DNA of 64,000 nt, taken from positions 1 to 64,000 of the forward strand of contig SWBL01000203.1 in the NCBI GenBank assembly GCA_024195585.1. The letters are read 5' to 3'. Positions 35,314-46,144 of the stretch are shown one piece after another. The translations under genes were made by a program, and so were the position numbers. Each line of letters starts with the position of its first letter. Position 1 is the stretch's first letter. Below the pieces are notes generated by a model that made no database searches, was not told the origin of the DNA, and was given only the letters and a program-made list of their open reading frames with translations. The stretch is from Aureobasidium sp. EXF-3400. Lineage: Eukaryota; Ascomycota; Dothideomycetes; Dothideales; Saccotheciaceae.

Positions 35314-35917
35314 CCACATAACGAACAAAAATAATAGAACAAAGCTTTTCACCCTCAGACTTCATCACACCATCACTTCCTTGATTTTTTTCTGAATTCA
35401 GTACTGACTTGTCACTGATAACAAATGATTACGTCTACACTGCGCTGAAAAGCTGCTAACTTTCATCCTTCAACCAAGAGCACTACTGCTTATTGATTGT
35501 TCTTGAAATCAGACGTAGGTCTTTCGCTCGGTCGTGTTTCACTTACTGGTTCGTGTTCACTCGGCCTCCATATCAGGATGTTCTACTGAGTTACAATTAT
35601 TCCTCCTTCCTCCTTCTGTCTTACCCTTCTTTCACCACATATCAACTTCCACCACTTCTATCCTTCCACCTCTCCATCTCTCTCTGCTTCCACCATCTCA
35701 TACAACATACCTCTTTGCATTCTCATACTATCTATCAGGATCACGAACACTTGCCTGGCGCAGTCACTTCAGATCTTTAGAGATCCCTGAGAGATCCTCC
35801 CAGCTTGGATCGGCGCGAACACTTCACGCTGCGTCTCTCTGTCTCTTCCTATCAGTCGACTATCATCCGCCAGCGCCTTACGATATCTCAAGCCGACCAA
35901 CCACCCAAGCCACGACC
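35314..35917. other. Intergenic; pyrimidine-rich leader of the BRCT-WGR gene
   Basis: From about 35600 to 35720 the plus strand is strongly CT-rich, typical of a fungal core promoter and transcription start. The coding frame stays open upstream of 35918 but reads as leader, not protein. Confidence 0.5.
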
Positions 35918-37501
35918 ATGGCTCCCAAGTTCAAGAACGCCGTCATCTGCTTCTCAGGCACCTTCGACAACTCTGCAGCCACCCTGCAAAAATGGACCGA
36001 AGCCAATGGCGCCACCTACAACCGCAAGCTTACCTCTAACACCACCCACCTCGTCGTCAGCGAAGCCAACTGGCGTGCCCGCGTCTCCGAAGTGAAGACA
36101 GCCCTCGAAGACAGCACCATCAAGGTCGTCAACTACGACTGGTTTGACGATAAACTGCGCCTGTCCAGCCGCGTCACAGAAACAAAATACCTCTGGCCCA
36201 CCATCGATGCCGAGCAACTCAAGCAAGAAGCCAAGGACGCCAAAGCCGCCGAACGCGAGCAAAAGCGCGCAGAGAAGGAAAAAGAGAGGAAGAAGAAGGA
36301 AGCCGAGAGTATCAACTGGGGCGCTGCATTGATGCAACACACCAATGCGGTTGCTCGCGTCGAGGACAGCAGCGAAGATGAAGAGTCTAGCGAGGAAGAC
36401 TCGTCTGCTGAACAGAACAAGTCTCTGGCTCAGCAGTTTGCTAAGGGAGCTAAACAGGCAAAGCAAGATTTGATGAGTGAGAACCACCATATCTACATGG
36501 ATCAGACTGGCTTTGTCTATGATGTTGTGGTCACCAAAGCTTCGGTTGAGCTTTCTCGTTTGGAGAAGGCATCTATCATCGTAAGTTCCTCGTGCTCTCC
36601 TCGTCCTGAGAGATCTTACTGACATATGTCCCTTACACAGCTCTACGAAACCAACGCCGGACCACCCCACTACTACTCCGTCGTTGTCAAGGTCCCAGAA
36701 AAGACCTCCATCGACGACTACGACCTTACCACCGTCCACAACGTCAACTTCCCCACTGCCTTCAAGTGCCTACGCGACAACTTCAAAGTCCTTACTGGAG
36801 CATCCTGGGACAACCGCATTAAGAAATTCAGCAATGGTCTTTCGTTGGCACCTCTTCCTCGCGCCAACATCACCGTTACACCTCCTTCCAAGCCCTCTCC
36901 TTCCGGAAAACTATCCAAGATAACCAAAAAGGGAAAGTCTGGCAAGGAACCCACAGAGGTAGAGGAAACCCCAGAAATGCTTCAGCAGAGATTGGAAACT
37001 GCATTTGCGGCTCAAAAGTATCGTTACCGCTTGCCTGTTGAGGGAGAGCCTCACGGCACTATGCCTGATGGATCACACTACCTGCACCAAAACAAAAAGA
37101 GTGTGTATGATCTGTTCGGCAAGGTTGCAGACAGAAGTGCTGAGATCCTTGCTGCTAAAGAGGCCAAAAAGGAAGAAATCAAGAGGTTGAGCAGAATGGC
37201 GTTGAAGAGACAGAATCAGCAAATCAAGAGCAAGCCGGAGGTCATCACCATTGAGTCTGATGATGAGGAAGAGGAGACTGCAGAGGAAGAGAGTGGAGAG
37301 GAAGAGACTGCAGAGGAAGAGACTGAGGAGGAAGAGGTCGGAGATGAGGAGATGGAGGATGGCTATGTTGCTGTCAATGCTGCTGGCAAGGATGTCGAGA
37401 TGCAGAGTGTTTACTCTGTTGATGTTGCTGGCTACGGAGCTGGAGTTGAAGCTGCCGAGGAGGACTTCACCATGGTCGATGCTCCTACTACCCAAACCTG
37501 A
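35918..37501 (+). CDS. BRCT and WGR domain protein lacking a PARP catalytic domain
   Basis: CDS join(35918..36580,36641..37501), 507 aa. The 60-nt intron (GTAAGT ... CCTTACACAG) lies in phase 0 inside the WGR domain. The N-terminal BRCT domain (about 1-95) reads FKNAVICFSGTFDN ... WTEANGATYNRKLTSNTTHLV ... VVNYDWFDD. A Lys/Glu-rich coiled coil and an acidic stretch follow (about 100-175). The WGR domain (about 180-290) runs from YMDQTGFVYDVVV through LYETNAGPPHYYSVVVKV to FKCLRDNFKVLTGASWDNR. The C-terminal third is charged, with an acidic repeat of EETAEEE units, and has no H-Y-E ADP-ribosyltransferase core. Fungal PARPs combine BRCT, WGR and catalytic domains; this looks like a non-catalytic relative, presumably binding DNA breaks in the nucleus. 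Confidence 0.85.
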
Positions 37502-38113
37502 TTCGACAGCACCGCTACACCTTGGCATCTTCGACTTACGACTTAACGACTTACGACATCTACTGGAATTCGCACCTTCTTGCATCGACTGAGACCTCTT
37601 CAGCTCAGAAAAGGGAAAGGGGAGCTCAATCTCTTTTCCTTTCCCCTTTTGATTTGATTTCTTTTTCTTGCAAGTTATGAAATGGGAGGCAGAGCAGCAC
37701 GGAATTTTGAAATCGTGGAAGTTACGAAGTTACGAGCGCTGGGCCCTTATAGATAGGTTCATCGAGGAGAGGGCTGCTTTTGATCTTATGGGCGCTTTTC
37801 CTATTATTCACCAAATCTTTTGCAGTCAATTCGCTTCTCCTGCACAAATGAACAATGTTGCTGATTTAAGACCCGTGAATAATACATGATTCGAAGCAAG
37901 ACGGCCTGATTTTGCTCAAAGGTTGATTGAGCATGTTCTGCATCAGAATCAGGACAATGAGGAATCATCCTAATGGTAGCCAGGTGATTTGTGAGCCTTC
38001 GAGAGAAGAGAAAAAACAGCAGAACGCGCCCGATATTGTATTGCGGTGTCTTTGGTATGGGTGAGAAGAACAAGCGTGAAATATGTATAGAAAAGAGGTG
38101 GGGTGGTTCTCTC
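37502..38113. other. Convergent 3' region with a stable hairpin
   Basis: Between BRCT-WGR and NDUFB7 3' ends. AAAAGGGAAAGG at about 37609-37620 can pair with CCTTTCCCCTTTT at about 37638-37650, a near-perfect stem in the 3' untranslated region. Direct repeats of CGACTTA occur at about 37529-37552. No gene seen. Confidence 0.5.
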
Positions 38114-38646
38114 TTAGTTGCTTCTCTCGCCGCCCTTTGCAGCTCTCAATTCGTCCATCTTTGCGACGCGCTTCTTGAACTCTTCGTATTGGCACTTTTC
38201 GTATGAGTGTCTCTCGTTCTGTTTCGTTGTGTCAGACTCATGGGATGTAAAAACAAATGGATCGATAATCTGTCAAGGTTCCAGGTCGTAAGTGGAAGGG
38301 TATGCGTACCTCGCACTTCCAGGGAAGGTAGTACTCGTTGTGTCGGCAGCGGTTCAGCGGGATCAAGAGGTGGGCGCAGGTGTCTCTGTAGGCGATGGGG
38401 AGTCTTGCGTCGGACATTTCCTCGCGGGAAGCAGCTGTTGATTCATCCTCTGGTTAGCATCATGTTTCGAAGATTCCAATTGACGAGCGAGTGTGTAGAG
38501 CGAGTTGCAAGATGGTGGGTGTTGGCGCGCGAGCGGGATTGGACCGGTTGTAGGAGGCATTGGGAATGGCGACTGAGGGGAGACGTACTGGTCGAAGGAC
38601 CAGCTTCGAGGCCGACGGCATGCTTGATTGTTTCGGTAATAGCCAT
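38114..38646 (-). CDS. NADH:ubiquinone oxidoreductase (complex I) B18 subunit, NDUFB7 homologue
   Basis: CDS complement(join(38114..38218,38310..38434,38589..38646)), 95 aa, three short exons split by introns of 154 and 91 nt. Exon 1 gives MAITETIKHAVGLEAGPST; exon 2 runs TASREEMSDARLPIAYRDT to YYLPWKCE; exon 3 starts NERHSYEKCQYEEFKKRVAKM. The twin CX9C motif is exact: Cys39-Cys49 and Cys60-Cys70. This is the hallmark of proteins imported into the intermembrane space through Mia40, and the sequence after it matches the B18/NDUFB7 accessory subunit of the membrane arm of complex I. No single open frame covers the gene. It shares a 392-bp divergent promoter with MBP1. Confidence 0.93.
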
Positions 38647-39038
38647 GGTTGTGATTGTGTCTTGACTTGGATCACGACAGCTCCTGCTATGACATTGGAT
38701 GCGGTCGCAGGCCGGCAACTCTCTCGCGCCAAGGCCCGGTCAAGTTCACGGTGCGGAAGCGCCAAGGCCTTCACAACGCGTCCTCACGTCTCCCTCCAGT
38801 CGACCGTGTCTTCCTCGTGTGTCGCATCAAAGGGTGCATCGGTGCGTCGCTACCCGGGACTCCAGACACTGACAGGCTTTGCATGTGCTAAATCATGGAT
38901 ACAGGGTAGCAATCATCTCACTCAGCAATCAACCTGGCTTCAGCTCGCCCTTGCGACGACAGCTCGACCAACCGTCGCAACTGACCTCTTCCTCTCGCTC
39001 CTCCACCTTCTCTGCACCTCTTCACTACATGACCGACC
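38647..39038. promoter_or_regulatory. Divergent NDUFB7-MBP1 promoter with an MCB-type ACGCGT
   Basis: 392 bases between start codons. ACGCGT, the MluI cell-cycle box bound by Mbp1-type APSES factors, lies at 38776-38781, 258 nt before the MBP1 ATG. The sequence is seen; autoregulation is only inferred, and ACGCGT also occurs inside several genes of the window. Confidence 0.5.
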
Positions 39039-41015
39039 ATGACGGACACTCGCGTTTACTCGGCTACATACAGCAATGTGCCCGTCTATGAGTTCAACAT
39101 CGAGGGCAACCATGTTATGCGACGTCGCTCCGACAATTGGATCAACGCAACACACATTCTCAAAGTCGCTGATTTCGACAAGCCAACCCGTACCCGAATC
39201 CTCGAGCGCGAAGTCCAGAAGGGAACACATGAAAAGGTCCAGGGTGGCTATGGAAAATACCAAGGCACATGGATTCCTTTACCCGAGGGCCGCCAGCTGG
39301 CCGAACGAAACAGAGTCCTCGACAAGCTAAGACCAATCTTCGATTTCGTTCCTGGCGACAGGAGTCCACCTCCTGCTCCCAAACACACAACTGCTGCTTC
39401 CAAGCCGCGCGCCAACAGAAAGCCTGTCAACAGGGTACCTGCACTGTCTCATATCTCCGAGGATGTTGAGATGTACCATCATTCAGAAACGCCCGATAAC
39501 GTTACCGTCGCTTCAGAATCATACATAGACGACTACAGCTACCCTCAAGATTCTCGCAAACGTAAACATCCAGATGACGAAATGTCGCTGGCCGACCAAC
39601 ATCACCAGTTGTGGGCTGACGAACTGCTCGATTACTTCATGGTGCTTGAGAACCCCAACGACCCTTTCCAACCTCCGCCCATCCCACCTAGCGACATAGA
39701 TCTCGACCGACCTATCGATGAAAAAGGACATACTGCCATGCATTGGGCTGCTGCTATGGGAGATTTGGCCGTCGTCAAGGATCTGATTGGCCGTGGTGCC
39801 AATATCAACGCCGTCAGCAACAATGGCGAGACTCCGCTGATGCGTGCCGTCATCTTCACAAACAACTACGATAAGAGCACCATGGATCGTCTGGCTGGCT
39901 GGCTCGTGACTACCGTGCCTATGGTCGAATGGTTTGGCAGCACTGTCTTCCATCACATTGCAGGGACAACCTCATCAAAATCAAAATATGCTTGCGCTCG
40001 CTACTATCTCGATTGCATTCTTTCAAAGATGGCAGAGACTTATTCTCCTACAGATATTGAGCATGTTCTTAACATTAAAGATCGCAACGGAGATACAGCT
40101 ATCCACATTGCTGCTAGAAATGGTGCAAGGAAGTGCGTGCGGAGTCTTATAGGTCGACATGCTTCCGTTACCATTCCCAACGACCTAGGAGAGACAGCAG
40201 ATGATCTTATCATTTCCCTCAACCGCCGCCGAAGAGATGGCCGCCATCGCGCCATGTCTTCCTCGCCCTTCCAGATGGACTCAAACTCTCACAACACAGC
40301 CATGAATCTCGACCCGACTCTCGAAACACCCTCATCCAACAATCCACTCCTCGCTTCTGCGCCTGGCAACACATCTATTCCTTCAAAGCCTCACCACACC
40401 TCCGAAGCAGGATCCGCTCTAACCAACCAAATCTTCCCTCTACTACTCAGCAAATCGGAAAAGTTAGCCGCAGCCTTTGACGCCGAAATCAACGAGCGCG
40501 AAACAGATGTTGCAGAAGCTGAGCGAGTCGTTCAAGTTCGCACAGCTGAGATTGAATCGCTGAAGAAGCAATCAATGGCCCTTGCAATGAGTGACCAAGA
40601 AGACGAATATGACGCTCGTCTACAAAGGCAACTCGGCAACTTGGTTTCCCAATGCGAGAGCCTGATTGAGGATGAACAAGCCGCAGATCTCCAACACCTA
40701 CTCCGACAACTCTCATCACAGATGAACTCAAACAACGACATGGACATGAACGACTACCAAGACGAAGGCATGGAAAAGTTATCTTTACTTTTATCTATCA
40801 AGAGATTAAAAGACGAGAGAATGGCATTGGTGAGGGAGGTTGTGGCAAGCCAAGCAGAAGCCGGTATGGGAGATAGGCAAAAAGAGTATCGAAGATTGAT
40901 TGTGGGTGCGTTGGGAGTTAGAGATGAAGATGTTGACGGTATGCTGCCTGATATCGTGGGCGAACTTGAGGAGTGGCAGGGGATGGAAGGAGGCGTGGTT
41001 GGGGTTGGTGCATAG
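39039..41015 (+). CDS. MBP1: APSES cell-cycle transcription factor Mbp1 (MBF subunit)
   Basis: Single exon, 658 aa. The start MTDTRVYSATYSNVPVYEF leads straight into the APSES/KilA-N DNA-binding domain (about 5-110), with RRSDNWINATHILKVADFDK, the recognition wing EKVQGGYGKYQGTWIPLPEGR and LAERNRVLDKL. Ankyrin repeats follow (about 225-395: KGHTAMHWAAAMGDLAVVKDLIGRGANI and NGDTAIHIAARNG). The C-terminus (about 470-620) is a coiled coil that in the family pairs with Swi6. MBF activates G1/S genes, for example for DNA synthesis, through MCB sites. No intron is evident, although orthologues often have one near the 5' end. Confidence 0.93.
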   Translation: MTDTRVYSATYSNVPVYEFNIEGNHVMRRRSDNWINATHILKVADFDKPTRTRILEREVQKGTHEKVQGGYGKYQGTWIPLPEGRQLAERNRVLDKLRPIFDFVPGDRSPPPAPKHTTAASKPRANRKPVNRVPALSHISEDVEMYHHSETPDNVTVASESYIDDYSYPQDSRKRKHPDDEMSLADQHHQLWADELLDYFMVLENPNDPFQPPPIPPSDIDLDRPIDEKGHTAMHWAAAMGDLAVVKDLIGRGANINAVSNNGETPLMRAVIFTNNYDKSTMDRLAGWLVTTVPMVEWFGSTVFHHIAGTTSSKSKYACARYYLDCILSKMAETYSPTDIEHVLNIKDRNGDTAIHIAARNGARKCVRSLIGRHASVTIPNDLGETADDLIISLNRRRRDGRHRAMSSSPFQMDSNSHNTAMNLDPTLETPSSNNPLLASAPGNTSIPSKPHHTSEAGSALTNQIFPLLLSKSEKLAAAFDAEINERETDVAEAERVVQVRTAEIESLKKQSMALAMSDQEDEYDARLQRQLGNLVSQCESLIEDEQAADLQHLLRQLSSQMNSNNDMDMNDYQDEGMEKLSLLLSIKRLKDERMALVREVVASQAEAGMGDRQKEYRRLIVGALGVRDEDVDGMLPDIVGELEEWQGMEGGVVGVGA

Positions 41016-41878
41016 TGGTGTTGATATTTGGAGTTTGGTTCAAGACTGTATGAGTGGAAGAGGGGGGAGAGGATTGAGATCAAGATGGAGAAACGCCTTT
41101 GTGTATACGGTGAGGTTTTCTTCATCTTCGCTATGCACACCTATCATTATCATCCATCATCGATGGACTCTTAAGGCTTCGTACCGAGTATACGAAAAGC
41201 GATCGTTGATCCATTATCATGCCTTTTTGATCAAGGCATTCTAGAGCCCGAAACTTCTCCGTGCTTGCTGAGATTGCTGATCGACCTCACCCATACCTAT
41301 CATTATGTCTCCCATCGAGTCTATCTAATTATGTGTTGAGATTCACCTTCAAAGTTTTAACTTTACTCGATCACCCTGTCCGGGAACCTCCGATGACTTG
41401 GGGTACGGCGTGTACGGAGAATTGTCGCTCTCTCTTGCGAAACACGATGATTGCGCGTCACGGTGACCGCATACCATATACCACTTTCACGTCTCGGATT
41501 GGCGCGGAACTAACCCCGGGAGACGATCTATCAGAGAGAGGAAGGAACTGCCGGGCAGGCATTGGTCAGCTTGGATATTAGTGGTCGCAACCGACAACAA
41601 GCATTGACATGAATTGACAAGGATAGACAAGGATAAACGAGGAGCCAGGATTTGACAGGACCAGGACGTCCTTCCCCAGTCGCATCCCAAACGTCACAAT
41701 TGCGGGTACGATGTCGTCTACGGTCGCACCTGCTATCGTTGATGATGGGTTCGCTGATCAGATGTAATTGACGAGGTGCTTGAAAGCTGGTTTATAAGTA
41801 GTCTGCCCTGCTCATACTCTCGGAGCATTCTTACCTTACTTTTACTCTATCATTTTTATCACTAAACTGTAATCTACA
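41016..41878. promoter_or_regulatory. MBP1 3' flank and catalase promoter
   Basis: A TTATAAG TATA-like box at 41792-41798 is about 85 nt before the catalase ATG. A direct repeat of GACAAGGATA sits at about 41618-41636. No coding sequence recognised. Confidence 0.5.
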
Positions 41879-43498
41879 ATGGCACCTCCAGACTTCAACC
41901 AAGCAAGCAGACGTGCCAATCCACCTGTCTACACTTTGCAGGAGGGTAAGTGACATAGAATAAAAAGCGGATCAGCATTAAACTAATATTGCTAAAAGGT
42001 GCACCTGTCTCTGATCCTTCAGCTTCCCTGCAGGTCCGTACGACATATGGCGGTGGTGGTCTAGGTATCCTGGCCGATACTCAGCTCATCGAAACACTTG
42101 CCCATTTCCCTCGCGAACGTATTCCTGAACGTGTAGTTCACGCAAAGGCAGCAGGAGCGTGGGGAGATTTCGAAGTAACAGACGACCTCTCCGACATCAC
42201 GGATGCCAAATTCCTAAGTGGAAAGGGAAAGAAGACCCCTCTCCTTGCTCGTATCTCGACCACTGCTGGAGAGAGAGGTGCTGCCGACACTGTCCGTGAT
42301 ATTCGTGGCTGGTCCATGAAGCTCTTCACCGAGGAAGGAAACCAAGACTTTGTCTTCAACAGTCTGCCCGTCTTCTTTATCAGAGATCCTATCAAGTTTC
42401 CCAGCGTCAACCGTTCTCATAAGAGACACCCCGTAACGAACATTCCTGACCCAAACATGTACTGGGACTACCACGTCAACAACCAGGAAGGTATTCATGC
42501 ATTGATGCATCTCTTTGGTCTCCGCGGTATTCCTGCTTCGGTAAGTTCTCTCCCAACAATTGCTCCTACACGGCACTAATCGTATGTCACAGCTTCGTCA
42601 CATCAACGCTTTTGGTGTTCACACATACAAGCTCGGAAAGCAGGATGGCAGCTTTGTTTATGTCAAGTGGCACATTAAGCCCGAGGGTGGTATCGAAAAC
42701 CTTCACGCAGATGAGGCACTCCGTCTTGCTGGTGAAGCTCCCGACTACCACGTCAAGGATCTTTACGACGCAATCGAGCGCGGAGATTACCCCACGTACA
42801 CCGTGAACCTTCAAATCATGAAACCCAAGGAAGCAGAGGCCTCCGGTATCAACATCTTCGATAACACTTTCACCTGGCCTCACGAGAAATACCCTCTGCG
42901 CCAAATTGGCAAGATCACGTTCAACAAGAACCCCACCAACTACTTCCAGGATATTGAACAGGCTGCCTTCTCCCCTTCAACGATGGTTCCCGGAGTTGGT
43001 CCCTCGGCCGATTTGATGCTCCAGGCCCGCATGTTCAGCTACCCAGACGCTGCACGCTACCGTCTTGGACCCAACTACCAACAACTTCCTTGCAACAGAC
43101 CCATCAGCCAAGTCTACTCGCCCTACCAACGTGACGGTCCCGGACGCATGGATGGCAACTACGGTGCCGATCCCGACTATGTTCGCAGCAGCTACACCAA
43201 GCTTGCCAACGGTAGCCACGAACTGGCTACTCACGAGCAGTGGGTCGGTAAAGTCGCCTTTGCATCGACCGATGTCACCGACAAGGACTTTGAGCAGCCC
43301 AGAATACTGTGGCACACCATGCTGGAGGAAGAAGGTGGACGCGAGAACTTCCTCAAGAATTTGTGTCCTCATCTTGGTGGTGCTTCTGACCCTATCATTG
43401 AAGAGGCTATCAAGATGTTTGCCAGAGTCGATGAGGGACTCGGCAAGGATATCCGTCAAGGTATCAAGAACCACAAGGAGGGAAAGTCTATTGTTTGA
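41879..43498 (+). CDS. Heme catalase, small-subunit type
   Basis: CDS join(41879..41945,41999..42540,42593..43498), 504 aa. Introns are 53 and 52 nt. Active-site residues are intact: distal His70 in ERVVHAKAAGAW, distal Asn143 in FVFNSLPVFFIRDP, and the proximal heme ligand Tyr353 in RMFSYPDAARYRLG with Arg349. Length fits small-subunit catalases of about 500 residues, and there is no C-terminal flavodoxin-like domain. There is no signal peptide. The end KSIV is not a peroxisomal SKL signal. Usual reaction: 2 H2O2 to 2 H2O plus O2. The block after PIKFP reads SVNRSHKRHPVTN, slightly off the common FIHTQKR form. Confidence 0.95.
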
Positions 43499-44146
43499 GC
43501 GAGTCTTGAACGTGTAGTATGACAGATCATTCCTAATGACGATAACGAATATATCCTACGTTCTTGAACAATAATTCTCATCTTGATTGTTGAAACCGCT
43601 CAGTGCGTCTTGCTCAATCAGCCAATTTAACCATGCCACCCTGAAAACTCGTGCATACTCATAGCTACACACGCTGTTGACACGGATGAATTATACAAAC
43701 ATGTCTGATGCCTATCACTCAATCGTTATGCGATGTGGTTTCCGGATCTATTCGGTACTATTTAACTACAGGGTGGTCTTTCTAGCCAAGCTGACATGGC
43801 CAGAATTTGCAAATGTCGGATATCAGCGGCTTACGATGTAAAAGGTTCCAACAAGAACCTCAAGCATCGGCATTGGTTGCTTTGCATCGTAGTCGCGAAC
43901 GACATGTACAATCCTCGGTCGCAATGCGAAGTGTTTGCTGTAATAGACTAGATATTGTTCGCGATGGCGTGCTTGCCTTGTTTGTATTCTCCCATCTTCC
44001 ATGAAGAGTTGTGGTCCGAGCAAATTGCGGAGTGGATTGCCCGACAAGCGTATTTTTTTCTCTTGGGGGAGTTTTGACTCTTTTGTTGTATTGTCGCGTG
44101 ACTCTTTTCATAACAAGTGGTACTTAGGAACAGAAACCAAACAACC
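43499..44146. other. Intergenic between catalase and the fRMsr gene
   Basis: About 650 bases holding the catalase 3' end and the fRMsr promoter. No gene seen. Confidence 0.5.
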
Positions 44147-45117
44147 ATGGTGAGAAAGTTCTAGGTTGAGAGGTCGCCAACGCGATTGCTGAGAGTCAAA
44201 GGTGCATGCCGACGCGTCCAACTTTGTCTCCAATGTGAGCAAGCAGGAGGCTTACACGCAAGTTCTTGAACAAGCAAGAGGATTGTTCTATGAGCAGAGG
44301 AATTGGGTGAGTCGTTTTCTCTCTTTTTCTTGTCGTCTTTCTCGATATCAACCATTACATGTTGTTGTATTCCCTCGACTATACTTCCCACAAGAAAGAA
44401 GTCATCATATCCATTCAATCGCTTTGATGTCTTCAGAATCTATGACCATAGCGTTTCATGTCCCCAGAACGCTTTTCTTGGAAAGCGATATTCGGAAGTA
44501 GAATATGGAGCTGACAGTAGTCTACCTAGGTCTGGTAACCACTCACCGTCCCAGCACTTCAGCTCTTACCCAACCCCACTAATCACCCTAAACCCACAGC
44601 AACCTCTCCAACGCCGCCTCTCTCCTCTGGCACGCCCTCCACGCTCTGCCTGCTCCTTCCTCTAACACCAACTGGGCTGGCTTCTACGTTCTCGATCCTT
44701 CTTCCCCAAGCAACCAATTGATTCTCGGCCCTTTCCAAGGCAAAGTAGCTTGCCAGATCATCAGATTTGGCAGAGGTGTCTGTGGCACTGCTGCTAGCAC
44801 CAAGACTACGCAACTCGTGGCTGATGTAGAGGAGTTCCCTGGTCATATTGCCTGTGATGCTGAGAGTGCTTCTGAGATCGTTGTGCCGATTTTGCAAGAC
44901 GGCAAGGTGAGTTTCCCGTTGTTCTTTTTTGCCGATTTTCTTTCTCTTGAAGTGTCTGGGAGCATATTGTGGATGTGTATGGGAATGTGGGCTGATCAAG
45001 TTCTAGGTTGTCGCTATCATTGATATCGATTGCGCTGTGAAGAACGGCTTCGACGATGAAGATAAAAAGTACTTGGAAGAACTTGCAGAACTCATCGCCG
45101 AGTCCTGCGACTTTTGA
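44147..45117 (+). CDS. Free methionine-(R)-sulfoxide reductase, GAF domain (fRMsr)
   Basis: CDS join(44147..44149,44202..44306,44530..44534,44600..44906,45007..45117), 176 aa. Exon 1 is only the ATG; exon 3 is a 5-nt microexon GTCTG that rebuilds the conserved NWVCNLSNAASLLWHALH. Every border is GT..AG, branch-like GCTGAC and ACTAATC precede the acceptors, and phases sum to 177 codons. The GAF domain carries the three cysteines used by the yeast enzyme with identical spacing: Cys89 (GKVACQ), Cys99 (GVCG), Cys123 (HIACD). The reaction reduces free L-methionine-R-sulfoxide to methionine with thioredoxin, probably in the cytosol, as protection from oxidants. It lies next to catalase, though no shared control is visible. 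Confidence 0.92.
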
Positions 45118-46144
45118 AGAGTCAGCAACTACCTTGTCTGAAAGATTCAAACAGAGCTAGGAAGCTGTCGTCGTTATGGACAACTTTGAATGGGTTGATC
45201 GTCCTGGCTTGATGCTGGGATGCTTACCAATGCGCGATCAGGATATCCTTCGGCAGGCTTGCTGATGGGAGTCGGGTTCGAAACCGCGGGACTTTATAAG
45301 TCCTGGAGGGTACTTTTCCAGATGAACCATGTAACCACCCAAAGCATGACCATCTTGTATTGCTAGATGTCAGGGTGGAAATCGGTTGCTGGACTTGAAG
45401 CCGAGCTCGAAAAAATCTACCTTGGGTCAAAATTGTCACAAAACTTATTCGATTCTATCCAGCTCTTCACCTTTGGGTCTCATTGGAAAGAGAAATGCAT
45501 CTCTTGACTTCTTGTTAGTATGTTTTACATAGTAACTCCATTGTCCCTCGAAGTTTGCTTTTTTTTTTTTTTCGTTTTCCTGTTCTTCTTTTACTTGCCT
45601 AAATTCCATGCCTCTCCACTTCGGCAGCTCCACACAAACTCGCGTGTGGCTTTCCGAATCACACGTGCGGGCAGCGGAGCTCTAAACTCTTATCCCACGT
45701 TCCAAACCTTCGTCTTAATAACATCCTCAGTTGGAGTCGATCATCTCCCCTTGAACACAACCCACTCATGGATCTTCAAGGCGCAGCAACGTCGCAGAGC
45801 GGACATCAGGTCTTGGCACAGACGGCTCGGCTTCCGAGCCAATCAAGCTGTTCAACATCCCCTCGTGGCACGCTGAACTCCAGTCCGAGACTTGGCCATC
45901 AGGAGTGGAGATTTCCCAGGGGAAGAGGAGGAACCCAACCAAGGCACCTGTGGCGATGTTCTGTTCTATGCACAATGACCACTACGCCGTCGTGGAGTGG
46001 GCCGCGGGGCTTCTGATGTCGACCTCAACCGCCTCCTCAGGAATCAGTGTAGGTAGGTATAAAGAGGCAGATTGCTGCTGTGAAGCCTCAGTAAAGTAGG
46101 TTATCTACCTTTGTCAACTGATCTTTGTTTGTCTTCTTGGCATC
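45118..46144. other. Intergenic; promoter of the phytase-like gene
   Basis: About 1 kb without a recognisable gene. A T14 run lies near 45559. A TTATAAG near 45293 and TATAAAG near 46057 are TATA-like; the latter is about 88 nt before the next start codon. Confidence 0.5.

Noticed and set aside
41989..42579. Catalase exon read as an independent gene
   Set aside because: Its beginning is intron sequence and its end runs past the GTAAGT donor at 42541; it is exon 2 of the catalase gene.
45270..45300. GGTTCGAAACC as a tRNA B box
   Set aside because: The flanking bases do not form a T stem and no acceptor or anticodon arm is found nearby.
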